Positions 16,460 to 25,928 of a stretch of DNA of 64,000 nt are shown one piece after another. How positions within the stretch are numbered: the stretch's first letter is position 1; each line of letters begins with the position of its first letter. The position numbers were made by a program, and so were the translations under genes. The notes beneath the pieces are model-generated. The model had not been told where the DNA came from. It worked only from the letters and a program-made list of their open reading frames with translations, and made no database searches. This DNA comes from Bradyrhizobium sp. GTDB lineage: Bacteria > Pseudomonadota > Alphaproteobacteria > Rhizobiales > Xanthobacteraceae. The stretch is taken from the NCBI RefSeq assembly GCF_016219575.1, contig NZ_JACRMG010000027.1, positions 62,001 to 126,000 of the forward strand. The letters run 5' to 3'.

Positions 16460-18156
16460 GATCGCACCGCCATGCGGGTGGGCCTCTCGGAAGCGCGCCG
16501 CGAACGATGATTCGCGATGGTCAGCGGCGTGCGCGATTTCGGCACCTTGTGAATGAAGTTGTAGCGCGCCACATGGTAGCTCGGATCGAAGCCGTAAAAA
16601 TTGAGTCGCATTCGCCGCAGCTCCTCGCTGCGATAGGCATCGAGCGGCTTTTCGGCCTCGTCGGCAGCGCGACGCCTCTGCTTTTCGGCGAGGCGCGAGG
16701 CGTAGCCGTCATCCGAGGCCAGTGTTGCGCTGAGCCCTGCCAGATTTTCCCTGGTCAGCTCCGCGGAGGTGAGTACGCGGTCGACGATGCCAAGCCGGCT
16801 TGCTTCCGCCACCCCCATCGGGAGGCGGCATTGCGTAATCCTCGCCGCGTTCGCGGCTCCCGCCCGCCGCGGCAACAGATAGGTCCAGTATTCCGAGCCA
16901 TAGAGATTGCCCATGTCCTTGTAGTGCGGATTGAGGACGATCTGGTCGCTCGCCCAGACCTCATCGGCGGCAAGACTGAGGAACACGCCGCCCGCGCCGG
17001 CATTGCCGTGGAGGACGGAAATCACCAGCCGATCGGTGGTCTCGATGATCGCGCGCGCGAGATCATCGATCGCATTGATGTTACGCCAGGATTCATCCGC
17101 CGCGCTTTCCGCGGCCTCGATTTCCGCGAGGTGAATTCCGTTGCACCAGTAATCGCGGCCGCCGGTCAGCAGCAGCACCTTGGTCGGCCGCGCAAGCGCC
17201 TCGCGATAGGCGGTCAGCAGCGCCTCGCAGTCCGCCGTGCCCGTGGCGCCGTTGTAGAAGGAGAACTGCAATTCGCCCACGTCGCCAAATTCGAAGTACT
17301 GAATGGGGCCATAACCGCATCCCGACATCTTCGGCAGGTCGGCCGCCTCTGCAGCAAAGACCTTGGCCGCCGGCAGTTTCAGGCTGGTCGGCACCAGTTG
17401 ACGGACATGGCCGATCCAGACCGCGCCATCAACGGTCGCGCGGGCAAGGGCACCGTCGCATCGCGCCACGACCTCGCCGGCACCACCGGAGATGCCGTGC
17501 GCCGCGCAGGCATCGAACAGCCGGACATCCTGCTGAAACAGGTTGTCAATCAGTCCCGGCATCCCGTCAGCGCTCCATATCTTGCGCAAGACAACGTCCG
17601 TCGAATCCCGCTGCCAGTCGATCGACCTGTCCGCCTGCCGGCACACGCCGCGTACGCTAATCCGGGGATCGTCGTCGCGCATTGGCGCCGGCGGCGCCCG
17701 TCCGGTCTCGATCGCCGCCACCGCTTCCAACACCGCTTCCACCGCACGGCTCGTGAGCTCGTTGCGATAGATGCTGGACTTGGCAGCCCGGCGCATCGGA
17801 AAGGTTCGAGAGGCCCAGACCGGTCCCGCGTCGAACTCGCCATCCGCCTGCAGCACCGTAACGCCCCACTCGCCGACGCCTTCAAGGATTGCCCAGTCCA
17901 GCGCGGCCGGCCCGCGGTCGCCGGGCGGACCGGGATGAACGACCAGGCAGCGTACGGCGTGCCAGACGTCCTCCGGGATCGCCCGCTTCAGAAACGGGGC
18001 CACCACCAGATCGGGCCGGTAGAGCGTCACGCTCTCCCGGGTGACGTCGGGATGGATATCGAGCTCGACCGACACCTCGTGCCCGTGCTCGCGCAGTTCG
18101 ATATGCAGCCTCTGCGTCAGGCTGTTGAACGAATGCGACAGAAGCAGGATGCGCAT
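16456..18156 (-). CDS. hypX: HypX/HoxX, CO-ligand synthesis protein
   Basis: 566 aa from the ATG at 18156; a TTG five codons upstream is possible. The N-terminal half resembles methionyl-tRNA formyltransferase/formyl-THF-binding domains (VVHPGPPGDRGPAALDWAI), the C-terminal half an enoyl-CoA hydratase/isomerase (TGGRDYWCNGIHLAEIE, GNAGAGGVFLSLAADEVWA). HypX is known to make CO from a formyl group via formyl-CoA for the Fe(CN)2CO site of NiFe hydrogenases under oxic conditions. It lies between hypE and hoxA, as hoxX does in B. japonicum. Confidence 0.93.
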   Translation of the reverse strand: MRILLLSHSFNSLTQRLHIELREHGHEVSVELDIHPDVTRESVTLYRPDLVVAPFLKRAIPEDVWHAVRCLVVHPGPPGDRGPAALDWAILEGVGEWGVTVLQADGEFDAGPVWASRTFPMRRAAKSSIYRNELTSRAVEAVLEAVAAIETGRAPPAPMRDDDPRISVRGVCRQADRSIDWQRDSTDVVLRKIWSADGMPGLIDNLFQQDVRLFDACAAHGISGGAGEVVARCDGALARATVDGAVWIGHVRQLVPTSLKLPAAKVFAAEAADLPKMSGCGYGPIQYFEFGDVGELQFSFYNGATGTADCEALLTAYREALARPTKVLLLTGGRDYWCNGIHLAEIEAAESAADESWRNINAIDDLARAIIETTDRLVISVLHGNAGAGGVFLSLAADEVWASDQIVLNPHYKDMGNLYGSEYWTYLLPRRAGAANAARITQCRLPMGVAEASRLGIVDRVLTSAELTRENLAGLSATLASDDGYASRLAEKQRRRAADEAEKPLDAYRSEELRRMRLNFYGFDPSYHVARYNFIHKVPKSRTPLTIANHRSRRASERPTRMAVRS

Positions 18157-18164
18157 CGGTTGCC

Positions 18165-19205
18165 TCAACAAATCCGTGGCAATTGCTCGCCCGACAGCCA
18201 GTCGACGATCCTTCCGCCGCCAAAGCTCGTCGCCATCTGCACGAAATGATGATCGTCGGCCACGGCCTCGCCGATGTCGGCGGCGTCGCGGCCCAGCGGA
18301 TGCGCCCTCATCGCGAGCAGCACAGACTGGGCAATCTCGGGGGCGACCACCGCGACAAGCTTGCCTTCGTTGGCGACATAGAGCGGATCGAGGCCAAGCA
18401 ACTCGCAGGCTGCGGCGACACCCGGCTTCACCGGGATTGCCTCTTCCTGCAGGCGGAAGCCGAGATCGGATTGCTGGGCGATCTCGTTCATCGTGGCGGC
18501 AAGCCCGCCGCGGGTCGGATCGCGCATCAGGCGGATGCCGCTGCCGGCGGCGGCTACCATCCTGGCGACAAGATCATGCAGCGCGGCCGAGTCCGAAACG
18601 ATCTCGGTTTCAAACGCCAGGTTCTGCCGCTTCGACATGATGGCGACACCATGGTCGCCGAGGGTGCCGGAGACCAGCACGCGGTCGCCGACGCGCGCTT
18701 TTTCCGACGAGAGATCGAGGCCCTCCGGCACGACGCCGACCCCGGCCGTCGAGATGAACAGGCCGTCGGCCTTACCGCGCTCGACCACCTTGGTGTCGCC
18801 GGTGATGATGTGGACGCCGGCATCGCGCGCAGCCTCGCCCATCGATTCCGCGATCAGTTTCAGGTCGGAAAAGCGAAAACCCTCCTCGATGATGAAGCTC
18901 GCCGACAAATACAGCGGCCGTGCGCCGGCCATGGCGATGTCGTTGACCGTGCCGTGCACGGCGAGCGAGCCGATATTGCCGCCGGGAAAGAACAGCGGTG
19001 AAACCACATAGCCGTCGGTGGTCATCACCATGCGACCGGCGCCGACGTCGAACGCCGATTGATCGTTGCCGCGCGCGAGCCATTCGTTGCCGAAGGCCTC
19101 GTGGAACAGCCCCGAGACGAGCTGCGACATCGCGCGGCCGCCGGAGCCGTGGGACAGGTCGACGCAGCCGTTCTTGATATCGAGCTTGCGCTGATGGGCC
19201 TTCAT
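18165..19205 (-). CDS. hypE: Hydrogenase maturation protein HypE
   Basis: 346 aa from the ATG at 19205 (a longer frame upstream overlaps hypD coding sequence). It ends in LPRIC; the terminal Cys receives the carbamoyl group from HypF, and ATP-dependent dehydration turns it into thiocyanate, the source of the CN ligands. The N-terminal DLSHGSGGRAM and ATP-binding motifs of the PurM-like fold (TTDGYVVSPLFFPGG, RDPTRGGLA) are intact. ATGA overlap with hypD. Confidence 0.96.
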   Translation of the reverse strand: MKAHQRKLDIKNGCVDLSHGSGGRAMSQLVSGLFHEAFGNEWLARGNDQSAFDVGAGRMVMTTDGYVVSPLFFPGGNIGSLAVHGTVNDIAMAGARPLYLSASFIIEEGFRFSDLKLIAESMGEAARDAGVHIITGDTKVVERGKADGLFISTAGVGVVPEGLDLSSEKARVGDRVLVSGTLGDHGVAIMSKRQNLAFETEIVSDSAALHDLVARMVAAAGSGIRLMRDPTRGGLAATMNEIAQQSDLGFRLQEEAIPVKPGVAAACELLGLDPLYVANEGKLVAVVAPEIAQSVLLAMRAHPLGRDAADIGEAVADDHHFVQMATSFGGGRIVDWLSGEQLPRIC

Positions 19206-20344
19206 GACGCCCGCCTCTGCTGGTGGTCGCGGAAGCGGCCGTAAGTCCAATGCGCCGCGCAGGCGCCTTCGGAGGAAACCATGCAGGATCCCATCGGGGT
19301 CTCCGGCGTGCAGACCGTGCCGAACAGTTTGCAATCGACCGGCTTCTTCACGCCGCGCAGGATCGCTCCGCATTCGCACGCCGGATTGTCGGCGATCTTG
19401 AGCTCATTCATTTCGAAGCGAACTTCTGCGTCGTATTTAGCGTAGGTCCGCTTCAGCTTCAGCCCGCTGTAGGGCACCAGCCCCAAGCCGCGCCATTCGA
19501 ACCGGTCGCGAAGCTCGAAAATGTCGGAGACCTCTTCCTTGGCGCGCAAATTGCCGTCGCGGGAAACCGCGCGGCGATACTGATTCTCGACTTCATGACG
19601 GTGCTCGTTCACCTGCCGGACCAGCATCAGGATCGCCTGCATCATGTCGAGCGGCTCGAAGCCCGCGATCACCACCGGTTTCCCGAACTCCTCGGAAAAG
19701 AACTCGTAGGGCGCGGTGCCGATAATGATGCTGACATGGGCCGGCCCGACAAAGCCGTCGATCTCGACACGGCCGATATTGCGGATATCGGGGCTCTCCA
19801 GGATGTTGAGCATCGCCGGCGGCGTCAGCACGTGGTTGCAGAACACGCTGAAATTTTCGAGCTGTTTCCGCTCGGCAATCCGGATCATGACTGCGGTCGG
19901 CGGCGTCGTGGTCTCGAATCCGATGGCGAAGAATACAACCTCCCGTCCGGGATTCTCTTCGGCGATCCGGATCGCGTCGATCGTGGAATAGACCATGCGG
20001 ATGTCGGCACCGCGCGCCTTCGCTCGCAGCAGCGAGCCTCCTTGCGAACCGGGAACGCGCATCAGATCGCCGTAGACGCAAAGGATGACCTCCGGCCGCT
20101 CGGCGAGCCTGATTGCCATGTCAATGCGTCCAGCCGGCAGCACGCAGACCGGACAGCCGGGTCCGTGGATCATCCGCACGTTTTGCGGCAGCATGTCTTC
20201 CAGGCCATAGCGGGAAATCGCATGCGTATGCCCGCCGCAGAATTCCATGAAGCGATATGGTCTCTTTGGATTGGCTTCGGCCTGGATCGCCCTGGCAAGT
20301 CCGAGTGCGATCTCCTTGTCGCGAAATTCGTCCGCGTATTTCAT
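19202..20344 (-). CDS. hypD: Hydrogenase maturation protein HypD
   Basis: 380 aa. The scaffold on which the Fe(CN)2CO unit is assembled with HypC and HypE. Signature motifs are present: FCGGHTH, GPGCPVCVLP (redox-active/iron-binding cysteines), GFETTTPPTA, and the C-terminal cysteine set for the 4Fe-4S cluster (CECGAILRG, DCKLFGTVC and the later Cys residues). ATGA overlaps on both sides, with hypC before it and hypE after it. Confidence 0.96.
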   Translation of the reverse strand: MKYADEFRDKEIALGLARAIQAEANPKRPYRFMEFCGGHTHAISRYGLEDMLPQNVRMIHGPGCPVCVLPAGRIDMAIRLAERPEVILCVYGDLMRVPGSQGGSLLRAKARGADIRMVYSTIDAIRIAEENPGREVVFFAIGFETTTPPTAVMIRIAERKQLENFSVFCNHVLTPPAMLNILESPDIRNIGRVEIDGFVGPAHVSIIIGTAPYEFFSEEFGKPVVIAGFEPLDMMQAILMLVRQVNEHRHEVENQYRRAVSRDGNLRAKEEVSDIFELRDRFEWRGLGLVPYSGLKLKRTYAKYDAEVRFEMNELKIADNPACECGAILRGVKKPVDCKLFGTVCTPETPMGSCMVSSEGACAAHWTYGRFRDHQQRRAS

Positions 20345-20574
20345 TGCGCTGCCTCCTGCCCCTCGCGGAATTCGCGCATCATTTCCAGCGTTCGCTCAGC
20401 TTCATCCGGATCAATCCTGGTCAGGGCATAACCGACGTGAATGATCACGTAGTCGCCGACGGCGAGGTTCTCGATCAACGCGGCCGAGATCTCCTTGCTG
20501 ACGCCGTCGATCGAGACGACGGCCATGTCGTCGGGCAGAATCCTTGTCACCCGGGCGGGTATGGCAAGACACAT
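20341..20574 (-). CDS. hypC: Hydrogenase maturation chaperone HypC
   Basis: 77 aa. Starts MCLAIPARV; the Cys after the initiator Met binds the iron unit together with HypD and the hydrogenase large-subunit precursor. The OB-fold core (DMAVVSIDGVSKEISAALIENLAVGDYVIIHVGYAL) is typical. It overlaps hypF (ATGA) and hypD (ATGA). A second, diverged HypC-like protein, HupF, lies at 27540. Confidence 0.96.
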   Translation of the reverse strand: MCLAIPARVTRILPDDMAVVSIDGVSKEISAALIENLAVGDYVIIHVGYALTRIDPDEAERTLEMMREFREGQEAAQ

Positions 20575-22838
20575 CAGGCGGTTCCTTCCAGGTCGTGTTG
20601 TTCGGCGATCTGCAAAGCGCCAATCCAGGCTTGTCCGAAACTCAAGCCTCCGTCATTGGGCGGCAGTTGGCGCGGCAGCAGCGGATTGAGACCCGCCGCG
20701 AGGCAGCCCCGCCGCACTTCTTCCGCAAGGACCGCGTTCAGGAAGCAGCCGCCACCGAGCACGATGTCGTTGACGCCGGCTGCGGACGCCGCGCGGACGG
20801 CCCAGTCGACACAGGCGGCGGCAAAGGTTCCGTGAAACAATTCGGCGCCTTCCGATACGTCGATTGCTTGGCTCGCGAGACGTTCGAACAGCGGCCGCAG
20901 CGACAGCACGCCGTCCTCGATTATCCAGCCACCCTCCGCGATCCAGGGCCGGCGAACGCGCGCTTCCAGCTTCATCGCCGCCTCACCCTCATAGCTTTGT
21001 ATCGCGGCAACACCCAGCAACCCGGCCGCCGCGTCGAACAATCGGCCGGCACTGGTCGTTACGGGCACGTCCGGCTCGTCAAGCAACGCCGACAAGCGCG
21101 CAGCCGATGGCTGCGCCGCAAAACGCCGCGCGATCTGCGAACCTCGCCCCAGCGAGTGCAGCATGGCAGCTGCCATGCGCCACGGTTCGCGGGCGGCGCG
21201 GTCGCCGCCCGGCAGCTTCAGCGGCGCAAGATGCCCAATGCGACGAAAACGTATTCCCTCGCACCGGAGCAGCTCACCGCCCCAATTGCCGCCGTCGGCG
21301 CCGAGGCCGAAGCCGTCGAGGACAAGGGCCAGCGCAGGGCCTTCGAGCCCGTGCTCGGCCATCACCGAGGCTGCATGTGCATGATGATGCTGAACCGCGA
21401 TGAGCCGGCATCCTGTTGCCTCTGCAAAGCGGGTGGAAGCCATGTCGGGATGCAGGTCATGGACGACTGCAACCGGCTCGACGTCGAGCGTGGACGTCAG
21501 ATGCCGTACGGTCTCCTCGAAGAAGCGGACGGCTTCCGCGTTGTCGAGGTCGCCGATGTGCTGGGAGACAAAGGCCTCATCGCCACGCGTGACGGTGGCG
21601 GTCGACTTCAGCGCGCCGCCGACCGCAAGCACCGAAGGCACGGCTCTGGCAAGCCGGATCGGCTCCGGAATATAGCCGCGGGCACGGCGGATGAATCGCG
21701 GCCGTCCCGCCACGACCGACACCACCGAATCGTCGGCGCGGGTGACGATATCGCGGTCATGGGTGACGATCAGGTCGGCGATGCCGGCCAGCCGCTGCCC
21801 GGCTTCGTCGTTGTCGATCAGGAGAGGTTCACCGCCTGGATTGGCGCTGGTCGCGACAATGGCCCAGCTTCCCCCATCCGCCGGCGGGTGCGCCGCATGC
21901 AACGCATGAAGCACAAGATGATGCAGCGGCGCGACCGGCAGCATGGCGCCGATCCGGCACAACCCGGGCGCAATGGCGGCCGCAAGCCTTTGGCGCGATT
22001 TCAGCAACACGATTGGACGCGCCGGAGATTCCAGCAAGGCTCGCTCGGCGGCGTCAAACTCGGCGAACTCCGCCGCTGCGTCCGCCGATGCCGCCATCAC
22101 GGCAAAGGGCTTCTGGTCCCGCTGTTTCCGCTCCCGCAGACGCTGCACCGCCTCGCGGTCGCGCGCGTCGCAAAGGAGTTGATATCCGCCGAGTCCCTTG
22201 ATCGCAACGATCCGGCTGTCCGCCACGGCGGCGGCGATCGCCTCGATGTCATGGCTGAGATGCGGCCCGCATTGCGGGCACGCAATCGCCTCGGCATGAA
22301 AGCGCCGGCTTGCGGGATTGGCGTACTCGGCCGCGCACGCGCTGCACATCGCAAAGTGTTTCATGGCGGTAGCCGGCCGGTCGTAGGGCAGGCGCTCGGC
22401 AATGGTGTAGCGCGGACCGCAATGGGTGCAGTTGACGAAGGGATAAAGATGGAAGCGGCTGCTCGGATCGAACAGCTCGCTCAGACACTGCGGACAGGTC
22501 GCGGCGTCCGCGACGATCCGCGTCGAAACCCTCCCCTGCTCGCTGGCGCGGATGCAGAAGCCGTCACCGGCCACTGAACCTACCTGCTGCACGGAGATCC
22601 GGTCGATCCGCGCCAGCGGCGGCCTTTCCAGCGGCAGCGCCCTGACGAAGTCGGAAGTGCGGTCACCCTCGATCTCGATCACCACGCCTTGCGGATCGTT
22701 GGCGACGAAACCGCCGAGGCGATAGCGGGTAGCGAGACCATAGACATAGGGACGAAAGCCGACGCCCTGCACGGCGCCGCTGACATGCAGGCGCAACCGG
22801 GTCTTCTCTCGTGCCATCGCCTCGCCGCTCATCGTCAT
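20574..22838 (-). CDS. hypF: Carbamoyltransferase HypF
   Basis: 754 aa from the ATG at 22838, which overlaps the hypB stop as ATGA; ATGs at 22832 and 22817 are alternatives. Domains in order: acylphosphatase (LHVSGAVQGVGFRPYVYG), two Cys4 zinc fingers (CPQC...CTHC and CSAC...CPQC), YrdC-like adenylation domain, and a Kae1-like carbamoyltransferase with the HHHAH metal motif. It makes carbamoyl-adenylate from carbamoyl phosphate and passes it to HypE. Length fits the family. Confidence 0.95.
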   Translation of the reverse strand: MTMSGEAMAREKTRLRLHVSGAVQGVGFRPYVYGLATRYRLGGFVANDPQGVVIEIEGDRTSDFVRALPLERPPLARIDRISVQQVGSVAGDGFCIRASEQGRVSTRIVADAATCPQCLSELFDPSSRFHLYPFVNCTHCGPRYTIAERLPYDRPATAMKHFAMCSACAAEYANPASRRFHAEAIACPQCGPHLSHDIEAIAAAVADSRIVAIKGLGGYQLLCDARDREAVQRLRERKQRDQKPFAVMAASADAAAEFAEFDAAERALLESPARPIVLLKSRQRLAAAIAPGLCRIGAMLPVAPLHHLVLHALHAAHPPADGGSWAIVATSANPGGEPLLIDNDEAGQRLAGIADLIVTHDRDIVTRADDSVVSVVAGRPRFIRRARGYIPEPIRLARAVPSVLAVGGALKSTATVTRGDEAFVSQHIGDLDNAEAVRFFEETVRHLTSTLDVEPVAVVHDLHPDMASTRFAEATGCRLIAVQHHHAHAASVMAEHGLEGPALALVLDGFGLGADGGNWGGELLRCEGIRFRRIGHLAPLKLPGGDRAAREPWRMAAAMLHSLGRGSQIARRFAAQPSAARLSALLDEPDVPVTTSAGRLFDAAAGLLGVAAIQSYEGEAAMKLEARVRRPWIAEGGWIIEDGVLSLRPLFERLASQAIDVSEGAELFHGTFAAACVDWAVRAASAAGVNDIVLGGGCFLNAVLAEEVRRGCLAAGLNPLLPRQLPPNDGGLSFGQAWIGALQIAEQHDLEGTA

Positions 22839-23791
22839 CCCGGCACGGCGTCCGCCGACGCCGTCCTCATCTTGGCCGCCTGCTTCCTGATCCAGGAATA
22901 GAATGCGGCAAGGCCCTCGCCGGTGCGGGCCGAGACGGTCAGCACCTCGATCTTCGGGTTCACCCGCCGCGCATATTCGATCGTCCGCGCAAGATCGAAA
23001 TCGAGCACCGGGGCGAGGTCGATCTTGTTGATCAGCATCAAGGCGGAGACTGCGAACATGTCCGGATATTTCAGCGGCTTGTCCTCGCCCTCGGTGGTGG
23101 AAAACACCACGATCTTGCAGGCCTCGCCGAGATCGAAGGCAGCCGGACACACCAGGTTGCCGACATTCTCGATGAAGAGGACGCCCCCGTTCAACCAGGG
23201 CAGCCGCTCATAGGCTTCGCCCACCATCGCCGCGTCGAGGTGGCAGCCTTTGCCGGTGTTGACCTGGATCGCCGGCGCGCCGGTGGCGCGAATCCGCTCG
23301 GCGTCGTTGGACGTCTGCTGGTCGCCCTCGATCACCCCGATAGGGAAGCTGTCCTTCAGATCAGAGACGGCGCGCACCAGTAGCGAGGTCTTGCCGGCGC
23401 CGGGACTCGAGACCAGGTTGAAGGCAAGCACATCGTCGGCACGGAAGCGCTTGCGGTTGTTGTCGGCGAGCTTGTTGTTCTTGCCGAGAATGTCGCGCTC
23501 GACCTGGATGATGCGGTCAGCACTCATCCCGGCGATCTTCTGCCCGGCCGCGTTGGCGCCACAATCGAGCAGGCCTGCGTCACCGACCGCGTGGCCATGG
23601 TCATGCGCATGGCTGTGGCTGTGGCCGTGATGATGATGGTGGTGATGATGCGCGCCGTGACTGGCATGATCGTGGTCGTGGTCGTGGTCGTGGTGGTGAT
23701 GATCATGGTCATGCGCGTGATCATGACGGGCATGATCTCCGGTGCGCTCGATCGAAGGTTTTCCGTCGCTGCAGCCGCATACCGTACACAT
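22835..23791 (-). CDS. hypB: Nickel-binding GTPase HypB with long His-rich region
   Basis: 318 aa. N-terminal CTVCGC is the high-affinity nickel site; residues about 20-67 form a His/Asp/Gly tract with runs of up to eight His, able to store nickel. The GTPase core has Walker A SSPGAGKTS (128-136), the GCHLDA metal site at the dimer interface, and NKID. HypB delivers nickel with HypA. In rhizobia the His-rich version has been shown to act in nickel storage; here that is inferred. Start at 23791 overlaps hypA (ATGA). Confidence 0.96.
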   Translation of the reverse strand: MCTVCGCSDGKPSIERTGDHARHDHAHDHDHHHHDHDHDHDHASHGAHHHHHHHHGHSHSHAHDHGHAVGDAGLLDCGANAAGQKIAGMSADRIIQVERDILGKNNKLADNNRKRFRADDVLAFNLVSSPGAGKTSLLVRAVSDLKDSFPIGVIEGDQQTSNDAERIRATGAPAIQVNTGKGCHLDAAMVGEAYERLPWLNGGVLFIENVGNLVCPAAFDLGEACKIVVFSTTEGEDKPLKYPDMFAVSALMLINKIDLAPVLDFDLARTIEYARRVNPKIEVLTVSARTGEGLAAFYSWIRKQAAKMRTASADAVPG

Positions 23792-24132
23792 CAGTCGACC
23801 TCCAATTCCCTGACCCGCAACTCTTCGCCGCCGGTGACCTGCAGCTGATAGCTGCCGCAACCCGGACAGGCGTCATGACGTTGCCTGATCTCAACGCTCT
23901 TCGAGCAAGCCATGCACCAGGCTGCTCCAGGCGTCTCGATGATCTCCAGGGCCGCACCTTGCGCGATAGTTCGCGCGGCGACCGCCTCGAAACAGAATCT
24001 GATCGCCTCCGGCGCGACATGGCTCAACGCACCGATCTCCAGGCAAACCACCTTCACTTTGGAGAACGCGCGCCGTCGCGCCTCGTCCTCGACGATCTGG
24101 ATGATGCCTTCGCACAGTGCCATCTCATGCAT
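23791..24132 (-). CDS. hypA: Nickel insertion protein HypA
   Basis: 113 aa starting MHEMALCEGI; His2 is the nickel ligand, which fixes the start at 24132 rather than the later Met at 24123. A structural zinc site is formed by C73, C76, C89 and C92 (CMAC...CPGC). It transfers nickel to the large-subunit precursor with HypB. It overlaps the end of hupK by 8 bases. Confidence 0.95.
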   Translation of the reverse strand: MHEMALCEGIIQIVEDEARRRAFSKVKVVCLEIGALSHVAPEAIRFCFEAVAARTIAQGAALEIIETPGAAWCMACSKSVEIRQRHDACPGCGSYQLQVTGGEELRVRELEVD

Positions 24133-25213
24133 GGCCGGCCTCGCGGAAGCTGAGGCTGAATGCGACGCAGGGGTCGAACGAGCTGACCAGGGTCCTGACA
24201 GCGTCATGACCCTGCCGGCCCGCCGCCAGCACCGATCCCTGCAGGCTGCGGACAAGCGGCCCGCGCGCGTGGAAATTCCATTCTGTCGGCGCCAGAAATT
24301 CGAAGCGCACGATCCGGTCGTCGTCATCGATCTCGACGGCGTGATAGAGCCGGCCTCGCGCGCATTCGACCGCAGCGGCACCTTTGCCGTCACCCAGCCG
24401 ATAGCGCTCGACGACACTGTCCTCCGCGGCTCCATCGCCGGCTTCAAGCCAGGCGCAGAGCCGCGCCACTTCCGCGATCCGTGCCTTGAAGCGCTCGGCC
24501 GGACCCGCGCCTGGCGACACCGCAGGCTCACGCCTGACGCGACGGGCCCAGACGCCGGTCTCCGGAATGCGGCCGCGGAGATCAGGCGCATCGGCAAACG
24601 CCGCGCCATCGGCAAGCAGCCGCGTAACGACGTCAAGATCATCCGCCGCGGAAAGGAACGATTGGTCGGCGGCCGGTGGCAGCAACGCATCGTCGACGAA
24701 AGTGGCGAGATGTGTCGCCAATGCACTGCCGGGCGCCGGTGCCTCTCCGTCGGTGGCGATCCCCAGCGTCATCAGCGCAGCCTTGATTTGAGATACCGCA
24801 TCGAGACGGGATCGCCCGGACTCGGCGATACCGCCGCCAAGGACGGCGCTCGCCTGCATCATGCTGCGGACGGCAGCAGCGCCCGCACCATCCAGCGTGA
24901 GCCGCCCGACGAACAGGCCGCGCAACAGTTCGGTCAAGCGCTCGGCGACAACGCCGGCAACGCGACGCTGGACGGTTTCGCGACCGGTGTCCTCGCCGCG
25001 CGCGGCTTCGACCGCCGACAGAAACGCCACCTGATGCGCCACCGAGCACAGCGAGAACAGGCGCGGCAACACCGAAAGCAGGGACGCCACGGGCTTTCCG
25101 GCAAACAGCCGCGTCAATGGCGGCCGGCTCCGCGGCAGGATCGCAACGTCCGCGATCGTGCCGCCGGCGAGCAGCACGGTCACGTCAATTTCGTTGCGGA
25201 AGGCTAGGCTCAT
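24125..25213 (-). CDS. hupK: Hydrogenase maturation protein HupK
   Basis: 362 aa from the ATG at 25213. HupK (HoxV) is a large-subunit-like scaffold thought to hold the Fe(CN)2CO unit before insertion into HupL. In keeping with that, the C-terminus reads LVSSFDPCVAFSLSFREAG, a degenerate version of the DPCxxC motif with only one Cys, and EWNFHARGPL mimics the large-subunit pattern TTWN...PRD. It follows hupJ with an ATGA overlap. Confidence 0.9.
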   Translation of the reverse strand: MSLAFRNEIDVTVLLAGGTIADVAILPRSRPPLTRLFAGKPVASLLSVLPRLFSLCSVAHQVAFLSAVEAARGEDTGRETVQRRVAGVVAERLTELLRGLFVGRLTLDGAGAAAVRSMMQASAVLGGGIAESGRSRLDAVSQIKAALMTLGIATDGEAPAPGSALATHLATFVDDALLPPAADQSFLSAADDLDVVTRLLADGAAFADAPDLRGRIPETGVWARRVRREPAVSPGAGPAERFKARIAEVARLCAWLEAGDGAAEDSVVERYRLGDGKGAAAVECARGRLYHAVEIDDDDRIVRFEFLAPTEWNFHARGPLVRSLQGSVLAAGRQGHDAVRTLVSSFDPCVAFSLSFREAGHA

Positions 25214-25722
25214 CCGCTCCGCTCCGTGAGTACGCCACGCAGGAAGTTGCGCCGATCGATCGTGCTTGTCGCGGGCGAGCGGCGCCGGACCGCCTCTTCG
25301 CTGTCGGCAGGCAGCATGAGTTCGGTGAGCGCGGCCTCGGCGGTTGCGCGCGCGGAGGCCATGTCGGCGAACCCAAACATCGGCGAGAACAGCGAGCAGC
25401 TCGCGATCCGGCCCACGGGAATCACCTCGCTGACGGCAAAGTCGATATCGCCGGCCGGGAAACGCACGCGCAGGCCCGGCACCGACGCTTCCTGCGCGAT
25501 CGCGCCTGCTTGTATCACCACGTTCATGAACCAGGGCGTGACCACGATTCCGACAATGGTGCCGTTGTACGGACGGAAGCCGACCGCCTCGACGCCGAGC
25601 GCGTCGTTGTAGATCGGCAGGTCGCGCATGGCCCGATCGCCGATCTCCCGATAGGCCGAAGCCAGCCTCTCGCCCCAGGCGAACGCATCGGCGTCGTTGC
25701 ATCGGGCGGCCTGTGCCATCAT
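25210..25722 (-). CDS. hupJ: Hydrogenase assembly chaperone HupJ (HybE family)
   Basis: 170 aa from the first of two adjacent ATGs (25722). The core NDALGVEAVGFRPYNGTIVGIVVTPWFMNVVI is the HybE/HupJ family signature; the family helps assemble the large subunit or guards the Tat-exported small subunit. The C-terminus has a basic DRRNFLRG stretch. ATGA overlaps with hupI before it and hupK after it. Confidence 0.9.
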   Translation of the reverse strand: MMAQAARCNDADAFAWGERLASAYREIGDRAMRDLPIYNDALGVEAVGFRPYNGTIVGIVVTPWFMNVVIQAGAIAQEASVPGLRVRFPAGDIDFAVSEVIPVGRIASCSLFSPMFGFADMASARATAEAALTELMLPADSEEAVRRRSPATSTIDRRNFLRGVLTERSG

Positions 25723-25928
25723 GTCTCGATCGCCATAAATTTCGATTTCGGGGCATCGCAGTTCGGGCAGCGCCACTCTTCCGGCAGCGCCGCGAACGGC
25801 GTGCCGGGCGCGATCTGCGCGACGTCGTCGCCGTCGGTGGGATCGTAGACGGTCCAGCAGATGCCGCACTCCAGCCGGGTGACATCGGCCACATCCTGAC
25901 GCACACCGAAATTCTCGAACCCGCTCAT
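25719..25928 (-). CDS. hupI: Rubredoxin HupI
   Basis: 69 aa. Rubredoxin iron site from C21, C24 (CGIC) and C54, C57 (CPNC) with the aromatic core (WTVYDP, W52). HupI/HoxR proteins are thought to support assembly or protection of the small-subunit Fe-S clusters in oxygen. It lies in hupGHIJK with ATGA overlaps on both sides. Confidence 0.94.
   Translation of the reverse strand: MSGFENFGVRQDVADVTRLECGICWTVYDPTDGDDVAQIAPGTPFAALPEEWRCPNCDAPKSKFMAIET

Noticed and set aside
16507..18249. Long plus-strand open frame (580 codons) opposite hypX
   Set aside because: Antisense shadow caused by high third-position GC; no recognisable motifs.
20544..22577. Long plus-strand open frame (677 codons) opposite hypF
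   Set aside because: It is a shadow of the GC-rich hypF frame; its Arg/Gly/Asp-heavy product has no domain pattern, whereas the opposite strand encodes an intact HypF.
23590..23740. Simple-sequence or CRISPR-like repeat
   Set aside because: The repeated CAT/GTG-rich pattern is explained by His and Asp codons in the HypB metal-storage region; there are no spacers or regular repeat units.
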